A stretch of 64,000 nt of DNA, taken from Acidimicrobiia bacterium (GTDB taxonomy: Bacteria; Actinomycetota; Acidimicrobiia; Acidimicrobiales; Poriferisodalaceae). How positions within the stretch are numbered: position 1 is the first letter of the stretch; each line of letters opens with the position of its first letter. The stretch spans positions 62,001 through 126,000 of the forward strand of contig JAJDTF010000131.1 in assembly GCA_022827265.1 (NCBI GenBank). Direction: 5' to 3'. A program made the position numbers and the translations under genes. Positions 58,557 through 64,000 of the stretch are shown here, piece by piece. Under the pieces are notes generated by a model, which worked only from the letters and a program-made list of their open reading frames with translations, had not been told where the DNA came from and searched no databases.

Positions 58557-59909
58557 ATGTCCGGTACGCCTTCGACGCCTACGAGCCCTCTTGGCGGCGG
58601 CGACGCGGCGGCCTCGAAGTCGTTCCGGACGCCGATCGGCACGCACGATCTCGCACCGCCGGAATCCGGTCGCTGGGTGGCGCTGCTGGGTGCCTTCATC
58701 GCAGCCGCGGACCGTGCCGGATTCGGCTACTTGCAGACGCCGATCTTCGAGGACATCGGCGTGTTCGCCCGCATCGGCGAGGGCACCGACGTGGTCGGCA
58801 AGGAGATGTACGAGTTCTTCGACCGCAGCGACCGCCACCTGGCGCTGCGGCCCGAGTGCACGGCGTCGGTGTGCCGCGCCTTCGCCCAGCACCGCCCCAC
58901 CACGCCGTGGAAGGTGTGGTACCAAGGGCCGTTCTTCCGCTACGAGGCGCCCCAGGCCGGCCGCTACCGCCAGTTCCACCAGATCGGGGCCGAGACGCTC
59001 GGCACCGACGATCCCGATGCCGATGTGGAGATCATCGCCCTCGCCGCCGAGTTCTTTCGCGCGATCGGGCTGCAGCAGGTACCACTGCTGGTGAACTCGA
59101 TGGGCGACGCGGGCACCCGCGTGGCCTACGGCGAGGCGTTGAGCAGCTACTTGCATCGCCGCACTGGGGATGTGGACCCGCAGGACCGCGACAAGATCGA
59201 GCGCCACCCGCTGCGCATCCTGGATTCCAAGCGCGAGGCGACGGCGGCCGTGGCCGCGGAAGCCCCCCGGATCACCGACTATCTCTCGGCCGAAACGGCA
59301 GCCCACTTCGAGCGGGTGCGCGAAGGGCTCGACGCACTCGGGATCGACCACGAGGTCGAGCACAAGCTCGTGCGCGGCCTCGACTACTACACCCGCACCA
59401 CCTTCGAGTTCCGCGCCGCCAGCCTCGACGCCGCCCAGGACACCATCTGCGGCGGCGGCCGCTACAACGGGCTCGTGGAGGCGCTCGGCGGTCCGCCGAC
59501 ACCGGGCATCGGCTTTGCGCTGGGCATCGAGCGCCTGCTGCTGGCCTGCGATGCCGAAGGCGTCTTCGACGTTCCGGCACAGCGGGCCGAAGTGTGGGTG
59601 ATCGACACTGCAGGCGGCGCTGCCGCACGCGATCTCACCCACGAGCTGCGCTCGGTGGGCATCCGGGCCGACCGGGCCTTCGACGACCGGTCGATGCGGG
59701 CGCAGATGCGCGCTGCGGATCGCTCCGGTGCCGAGATAGCGCTCATCGTGGGCACCGACGAGGTCGACGCGGGCACCCTCACGGTGCGACCGCTTCGACG
59801 TCCTGACGGCGGCGACGCCGGCATGGCGCAGCAGACCGTGCCGCGGGCCGAACTGCTCGGCACGCTGCGGCGCATCTTCGATGAGCTCAATGCGGAAGGT
59901 GGAACGTGA
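58557..59909 (+). CDS. hisS: Histidyl-tRNA synthetase
   Basis: 450 aa, ATG at 58557, nine nt after TAGCCT, so likely leaderless. Class II synthetase: motif 1 region (GYLQTPIFEDIGVFARIGEG), motif 2 (WYQGPFFRYEAPQAGRYRQF, HQIGAETLG), the histidine-binding LVRGLDYYTRTTFEF, and motif 3 GIGFALGIERLLLAC. The C-terminal anticodon-binding domain is present (VWVIDTAGGAAARDLTHELR). A 20-residue Ser/Thr/Pro/Gly-rich N-terminal tail precedes the core. Confidence 0.95.
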   Translation: MSGTPSTPTSPLGGGDAAASKSFRTPIGTHDLAPPESGRWVALLGAFIAAADRAGFGYLQTPIFEDIGVFARIGEGTDVVGKEMYEFFDRSDRHLALRPECTASVCRAFAQHRPTTPWKVWYQGPFFRYEAPQAGRYRQFHQIGAETLGTDDPDADVEIIALAAEFFRAIGLQQVPLLVNSMGDAGTRVAYGEALSSYLHRRTGDVDPQDRDKIERHPLRILDSKREATAAVAAEAPRITDYLSAETAAHFERVREGLDALGIDHEVEHKLVRGLDYYTRTTFEFRAASLDAAQDTICGGGRYNGLVEALGGPPTPGIGFALGIERLLLACDAEGVFDVPAQRAEVWVIDTAGGAAARDLTHELRSVGIRADRAFDDRSMRAQMRAADRSGAEIALIVGTDEVDAGTLTVRPLRRPDGGDAGMAQQTVPRAELLGTLRRIFDELNAEGGT

Positions 59910-61732
59910 TGGGCGCGGGCATGCGAACCGATTACTGCGGGCGGCTGAGCCGCGCCGACATCGGCAGGGACGTCACCGTGTGCGGCTGGGTCTCCCGGCG
60001 CCGCGAGCATGGCGAGCACCTCGCCTTCGTCGACCTGCGCGACCGCACCGGCATCGTGCAGTGCGTCGTGGACCACGCCCACGATCTGCGCTCGGAATAC
60101 GTGCTGGCGGTGACCGGCACCGTGCGTGAGCGACCGGAAGACACCGCCAATCCCGACCTGGCCACCGGCGAGATCGAGATCGGCGATGCGACCGTCGAGG
60201 TGCTGTCGCGCTCGGAGCCGCCGCCGTTCCAGATAGACGGCCGCACCGAGGTCGACGAGATGCTGCGCATTCGCCATCGCTACCTCGACCTGCGGAACCC
60301 CCGCATGCACTCGAACCTGGTGCACCGGGCACGTGTGAACGCAGCGATCCGCCGCTCGATGGAAGCGGCGGAGTTCATCGAGGTCGAGACACCGACGCTG
60401 GTGGCCTCGACCCCGGAGGGCGCCCGCGACTTCGTGGTGCCCAGCCGCCTGCATCAGGGCCGCTTCTACGCACTGCCGCAGAGCCCCCAGCTGTTCAAGC
60501 AGCTCTGCATGGTGGGCGGCATCGACCGCTACTACCAGATCGCTCGCTGCCTGCGGGACGAGGACCTGCGGGCCGACCGGCAGTTCGAGTTCACCCAGCT
60601 CGACCTCGAGATGAGCTTCGCCAGCGGTGCCGAAGTGCGGGCCGTGATCAGCGAGGCAGTGGCAGAGGCAGCCGCCGAGATCACCGGCGTGCGCCCTGCG
60701 GCGATGGGAGAGATCACCTGGCACGAGGCGATCGACCGCTACGGGTCGGACAAGCCCGACCTGCGCTTCGGGCTCGAGCTGACCGAGCTCACCGATCTGT
60801 TCGCCGAGACCGGCTTCAACGCGTTCAAGGCGCCTGCGGTTCGGGGCATCCGTGTGCCGGGCGGGGGCGACATCAGCCGCAACGCAGTCGACGATCTCAC
60901 CAAGCAGTGCCAGCGCTGGGGCGCCAAGGGACTCGTGTGGATGAGGGTCGCTGCCGGCGACCCGCTGGCCGACGGCGCCCGCAGCGCCGCGGGGGGACGG
61001 CTGGCCGTCACCTCGCCGGTCGCGAAGTTCATGTCCGACGCCGAGATCGACGGCGTGCTGGGGCGGCTCGGCGCCGAGCCGGGGGACATGTGCTACCTGG
61101 TGGCCGACACCTGGCGGCGGGCCAGCGGGGTGCTCGGTCTGCTGCGGCTGGAGCTGGGCCGCCCGCCGGTGAACGAGGGCGGCTTGCACTTCCTGTGGGT
61201 GGTCGACTTCCCGCTGTTCGAGGATGTGAGCGCCGACGGACTGCCGGTCCCTGCGCACCACCCCTTCACGATGCCCCATGCCGACGATCTCGATGTGGTC
61301 GCGGCAGCGTCGGCGCGCATGGCGTCGGGCGGCGGCTTCGACGCTGACACGCTGCTCGGCGTGCGTTCGCAGGCGTACGACCTGGTGCTGAACGGCTGGG
61401 AGCTGGGCTCGGGCAGCGTCCGGATACATCGGGGCGACATCCAGCAGCAGGTGTTCGATCTGCTGGGCATCGACCCCGCCGCAGCGCAGGAACGATTCGG
61501 GTTCCTGCTCGACGCGTTCCGCTATGGCGCGCCGCCGCATGCGGGCTTTGCGTTCGGCATCGACCGCCTGGCGGCTCTGCTGTGCGGCGAGGAGAACATC
61601 CGCGAGGTCATTGCGTTTCCCAAGAGCCAGTCCGGAGCAGATCCGCTCACCAACGCCCCGTCTGCGATCTCCGACGTCCAGCTCGAAGAACTCGGCCTCG
61701 CGATCGTCGCTGACGATGAGGAACCCTCGTGA
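59906..61732 (+). CDS. aspS: Aspartyl-tRNA synthetase
   Basis: 608 aa from a GTG overlapping the hisS stop; the ATG directly after it (59909) is equally possible, with GGAAGG upstream. Bacterial-type enzyme: N-terminal anticodon-binding OB domain (VTVCGWVSRRREHGEHLAFV), motif 2 (YYQIARCLRDEDLRADRQFE, FTQLDLEMSF), the GAD insertion domain of bacterial AspRS, and motif 3 (HAGFAFGIDRLAALLCGEEN). Whether it also charges tRNA-Asn cannot be told from these residues with certainty. Confidence 0.95.
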   Translation: MMGAGMRTDYCGRLSRADIGRDVTVCGWVSRRREHGEHLAFVDLRDRTGIVQCVVDHAHDLRSEYVLAVTGTVRERPEDTANPDLATGEIEIGDATVEVLSRSEPPPFQIDGRTEVDEMLRIRHRYLDLRNPRMHSNLVHRARVNAAIRRSMEAAEFIEVETPTLVASTPEGARDFVVPSRLHQGRFYALPQSPQLFKQLCMVGGIDRYYQIARCLRDEDLRADRQFEFTQLDLEMSFASGAEVRAVISEAVAEAAAEITGVRPAAMGEITWHEAIDRYGSDKPDLRFGLELTELTDLFAETGFNAFKAPAVRGIRVPGGGDISRNAVDDLTKQCQRWGAKGLVWMRVAAGDPLADGARSAAGGRLAVTSPVAKFMSDAEIDGVLGRLGAEPGDMCYLVADTWRRASGVLGLLRLELGRPPVNEGGLHFLWVVDFPLFEDVSADGLPVPAHHPFTMPHADDLDVVAAASARMASGGGFDADTLLGVRSQAYDLVLNGWELGSGSVRIHRGDIQQQVFDLLGIDPAAAQERFGFLLDAFRYGAPPHAGFAFGIDRLAALLCGEENIREVIAFPKSQSGADPLTNAPSAISDVQLEELGLAIVADDEEPS

Positions 61733-62112
61733 GCAGCGGCGACCTCGCAGCCGTGGTCGTCACGGTCTGCGTCGTCGTGGCGCTGGTGGCGCTGATCGCG
61801 GTGCTCACCCAGGCGTTCGCCCTGATGCGGGAATTGCGCCGCAAGCTGGAGGACTTCGACGCCAAGGTCGGGCCGGCGCTGGGCCAGCTGGCAGACACCG
61901 CCGAGATGGCGCAGACCGAGATCGGCCGGCTGCGCGACCTGCTGAACGTGGCGCAGAAGGTCGCCGGACTGGCCGAGTCTGCCGGTGCGGCCACTGCCCG
62001 AGCCGCCTCGGCACCTGTCGACAAAGTCAGGTCGGCCTTTTCTGTCTTGAAGGACCGTCTCGGCGACTCGGAGCGCGACACTGCTGCGAGCGGCGACACG
62101 GGGGAGCGCTGA
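61729..62112 (+). CDS. DUF948-like small membrane protein
   Basis: 127 aa, GTG overlapping the aspS stop. One N-terminal membrane helix (AAVVVTVCVVVALVALIAVL), then a coil (LMRELRRKLEDFDAKVGPAL, AQTEIGRLRDLLNVAQKVAG) and an Ala-rich end. This is the DUF948 layout, found next to alaS in many actinobacteria. Function unknown. Confidence 0.8.
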   Translation: MSSGDLAAVVVTVCVVVALVALIAVLTQAFALMRELRRKLEDFDAKVGPALGQLADTAEMAQTEIGRLRDLLNVAQKVAGLAESAGAATARAASAPVDKVRSAFSVLKDRLGDSERDTAASGDTGER

Positions 62113-62113
62113 G

Positions 62114-62383
62114 GTGTTCAAGCGACTGAGGTGGCTGACGTTGGGCGCGGGCCTGGGTGCCGGCGCCTCGCTGTGGGTGCAGCGACGGCTGCGCTCGTTG
62201 CTGGACCGCTACGCCCCGGTGCGGGGAACGGCCAACGTGCTGGGCACAGCACGCCAGATGCGCCGCGACCTCCGATCGGCGTGGCGTGACGGCAAACGCC
62301 AGATGAACGACGCCGAACAGCGCCTGCGCGACGAACGAGACCGCCGCTGGGCCGAGCGCCGCCACCGCGGCGAAGCCGCCTGA
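62114..62383 (+). CDS. DUF6167-like small protein
   Basis: 89 aa, GTG at 62114, directly after the DUF948 gene. A short N-terminal hydrophobic stretch (WLTLGAGLGAGASLWV) is followed by a very basic helical tail (QRRLRSLLDRYAPVR ... DAEQRLRDERDRRWAERRHR). It pairs with DUF948 upstream of alaS in actinobacteria. Function unknown. Confidence 0.75.
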   Translation: MFKRLRWLTLGAGLGAGASLWVQRRLRSLLDRYAPVRGTANVLGTARQMRRDLRSAWRDGKRQMNDAEQRLRDERDRRWAERRHRGEAA

Positions 62384-62395
62384 GCTGTCAGCTCC

Positions 62396-62554
62396 TCAAG
62401 TCGCGGTGGAGGCTGGCTCAGAAGCTGGGAACGGTGTGCTGCGCTCCGTAGCAAAGATCCGGTCGAGTTCTTCCGCGGTGAATTCGTGGCGTTCGAATTC
62501 CTCGGAGATCCTCAAGCACTCTTCGTCGGTGAGTTCGTCGTGGGTGTCGGTCAT
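62396..62554 (-). CDS. Small acidic antitoxin-like protein
   Basis: 52 aa; its ATG overlaps the stop of the upstream gene (ATGA). Acidic and helical (TDEECLRISEEFERHEFTAE, ELDRIFATE) with a Pro/Ser/Thr tail. Size, charge and overlap with a putative toxin fit an antitoxin; here the order is toxin first. Convergent with the DUF6167 gene. Confidence 0.55.
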   Translation of the reverse strand: MTDTHDELTDEECLRISEEFERHEFTAEELDRIFATERSTPFPASEPASTAT

Positions 62555-62802
62555 GGCCCTCGTTTCCTCAAGTAGGCGGCCAAGACCGGTCTCAGCCGCA
62601 TCGCATGGATGATGGTGACGTCCTTCTGGCCCCGACGATAGATGACCTCGAGCAGATTGCCTGCACGGTCGGGTCCGATGCACAGCTCCCGCGAAGTCTC
62701 GCCGTGGGGGTCGAGATCGAAGAATCGCACGGCGAATTCCCATGCGTGCTCGATGTCTTCGACGGTGACGCCGTGGCGCCGGGCCGAGCTGCGTATGCGC
62801 AT
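62551..62802 (-). CDS. Putative toxin of a small TA pair
   Basis: 83 aa from the ATG at 62802. It starts MRIRSSARRHGVTVEDIEHA and has ELCIGPDRAGNLLEVIYRRG and TIIHAMRLRPVLAAYL, the pattern of a widespread family of small RelE/BrnT-like proteins found with short acidic partners. It is taken as a toxin from context; no activity is proven for this group. It interrupts the usual DUF6167-alaS spacing. Confidence 0.6.
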   Translation of the reverse strand: MRIRSSARRHGVTVEDIEHAWEFAVRFFDLDPHGETSRELCIGPDRAGNLLEVIYRRGQKDVTIIHAMRLRPVLAAYLRKRGP

Positions 62803-62807
62803 ACTCG

Positions 62808-62850
62808 GACTCTATATCATGTATATTCATATATTAACAGTATTTTTCGT
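62808..62850 (-). promoter_or_regulatory. AT-rich promoter/operator of the TA pair
   Basis: This stretch is almost free of G+C and contains imperfect palindromes (ATATCATG / CATATAT), directly upstream of the toxin ATG. TATAGA or TATATT can serve as -10 elements. Autoregulated TA promoters often look like this. Confidence 0.5.
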
Positions 62851-62921
62851 CCGTAGAGATCAGAAGCGGCAGATTTGGAGCGGCCATGGAGGCCGCGAAG
62901 GCCCCTCGGTATCCTCTGGGG

Positions 62922-64000
62922 GTGCGCGCTGGGGAATTGCGTGAGGCGTTCAGTTCGTTTTGGGCGGAACGGGGACATGAGGTCCGCGCCTCCGCGAGCC
63001 TGATCCCGCACGAGCCCTCGCTGCTGTTCACGGTGGCGGGCATGGTGCCGTTCATGCCGTACTTCCTCGGCGAGGAGGTGCCGCCGACGCGCCGCATGGT
63101 CACCATCCAGAAATGTGTCCGCGCAGGCGGCAAGCACAACGACCTCGACGACATCGGCCGCACCAACCGGCACTTCACGTTCTTCGAGATGATGGGCAAC
63201 TTCAGCTTCGGCGACTATTTCAAGGCTGAAGCCATCCCGTGGGCGTGGGAATTCGTCACCGAGGTGCTCGGACTCGAGCGGGAGAAGCTGTGGGTGACGG
63301 TGCACGTCAGCGACGACGATGCAGCCGAGATCTGGCAGACCTCTGTCGGTATCCCACCTGAGCGCATCCAGCGTCTCGACAAGGACAACTGGTGGGCCGC
63401 AGGCGATGTGGGACCGTGCGGGCCTTGCAGCGAGATCTTCTACGACCTCGGACCCGAACTGGGCGAAGGCGGGGGACCGGCGCACGGCGGCGAAGACCGC
63501 TTCGTCGAGATCTGGAACCTGGTGTTCATGCAGTTCGCGGCCGACGGCACCGGCGACATGACTCCGCTCGAAGCCCCCGGCATCGACACGGGTGCCGGCC
63601 TCGAGCGGATCCTGGCGGTGCTGCAGGGGGTGCCCGCAGCGTGGGACATCGACCTGTTCGCGCCGCTGCTGGCCGAGGCCGAGCGCATCTGCGGCAAGAC
63701 GTACGGTGACGATCCCGAGGCCGATGTCTCGATGCGCATCTTCGCCGACCATGCCCGCACCACGGCGATGCTCATCTCCGACGGCGTCTTCCCTTCCAAC
63801 GAAGACCGCGGCTATGTGCTGCGTCGCATCATCCGCCGCGCCGTGCGGCACGCCTGGGTGCTGGGCGTCACCGACGTCGTGATGCCGCGGCTCGTAGAGA
63901 TCGTGGTGGACGTGATGGGCGATCACTACACCGACCTGGTCAAGAATCGACAGTTCATCGCCGACGTCGTGGCCCGCGAGGAGGAGCGTTTTCGGGCCAC
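62922..64000 (+). CDS. alaS: Alanyl-tRNA synthetase, 5' part
   Basis: About 359 codons are visible before the window ends. The start is the GTG at 62922, six nt after TATCCT, so leaderless. N-terminal catalytic core of AlaRS: LREAFSSFWAERGHEVRASA, SLLFTVAGMVPFMPYFLGEE, RTNRHFTFFEMMGNFSFGDY, VGPCGPCSEIFYDLG and EIWNLVFMQF, then GAGLERILAVLQG. The editing and C-Ala domains lie outside the window. Confidence 0.95.
   Translation, partial: MRAGELREAFSSFWAERGHEVRASASLIPHEPSLLFTVAGMVPFMPYFLGEEVPPTRRMVTIQKCVRAGGKHNDLDDIGRTNRHFTFFEMMGNFSFGDYFKAEAIPWAWEFVTEVLGLEREKLWVTVHVSDDDAAEIWQTSVGIPPERIQRLDKDNWWAAGDVGPCGPCSEIFYDLGPELGEGGGPAHGGEDRFVEIWNLVFMQFAADGTGDMTPLEAPGIDTGAGLERILAVLQGVPAAWDIDLFAPLLAEAERICGKTYGDDPEADVSMRIFADHARTTAMLISDGVFPSNEDRGYVLRRIIRRAVRHAWVLGVTDVVMPRLVEIVVDVMGDHYTDLVKNRQFIADVVAREEERFRA

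Overview
The window is GC-rich throughout (stop-free shadow frames everywhere, GTG and TTG starts common). It carries the actinobacterial order yebC-ruvC-ruvA-ruvB-queA-tgt-yajC-secD-secF ... rel-hisS-aspS-DUF948-DUF6167-alaS. Many starts sit 6-10 nt after a TANNNT-like hexamer, which suggests leaderless transcription. I infer an actinobacterium, most likely of the Acidimicrobiia type; the sequence alone does not fix the taxon. I saw no rRNA, tRNA or CRISPR array.

Region 1 (1-22590) is a Tad/Flp-type pilus locus, almost all on the minus strand. It holds a prepilin peptidase (22072, plus strand), CpaB-like, TadZ-like, TadA ATPase, TadB, TadC, two small membrane or coiled-coil ORFs and a pilin-like gene. 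After a scrambled stretch come three TadE/TadG-like pseudopilins, a lipoprotein, a large Cys-rich secreted protein and a LysM-like protein cut by the window edge. Several of these genes share a palindromic promoter element, AATAGTC-GACTATT. The stretch 11.0-15.4 kb between the two halves is a duplication and decay zone: an inverted pair of coiled-coil membrane genes, an AbiEi-type antitoxin with a gutted AbiEii-type toxin, a fragment of a second antitoxin, and a truncated inverted copy of the pilin-like gene.

Region 2 (22686-33306) looks catabolic: an amidohydrolase, a five-component peptide-type ABC importer in four genes (one permease is fused to one ATPase), a type I sulfatase, a lipoprotein, and a metallo-beta-lactamase-fold alkyl-sulfatase-like enzyme. 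Together they suggest uptake and desulfation of an organic sulfate; the substrate is unknown.

Region 3 (33374-42751) is housekeeping: yebC, Holliday-junction processing (ruvCAB), queuosine synthesis (queA, tgt) and protein export (yajC-secD-secF). The Tgt lacks the cysteines of its usual zinc site, and several of these proteins carry low-complexity insertions.

Region 4 (43034-55168), inserted between secF and rel, is the most unusual part. Five co-oriented, mostly overlapping genes encode a small membrane protein split by an 11-G tract, a 998-aa von Willebrand A (vWA) membrane protein, a 1157-aa tubulin/FtsZ-like GTPase, a 1089-aa multi-pass membrane protein, and a membrane-anchored fusion of a trypsin-like protease to an HNH nuclease. 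I propose that they act as one envelope-associated system. A complete nucleotidyltransferase toxin-antitoxin pair follows (55257-56053).

Region 5 (56198-64000) holds rel, hisS, aspS, two small conserved membrane genes, a minus-strand toxin-antitoxin pair with an AT-rich promoter, and the 5' part of alaS.
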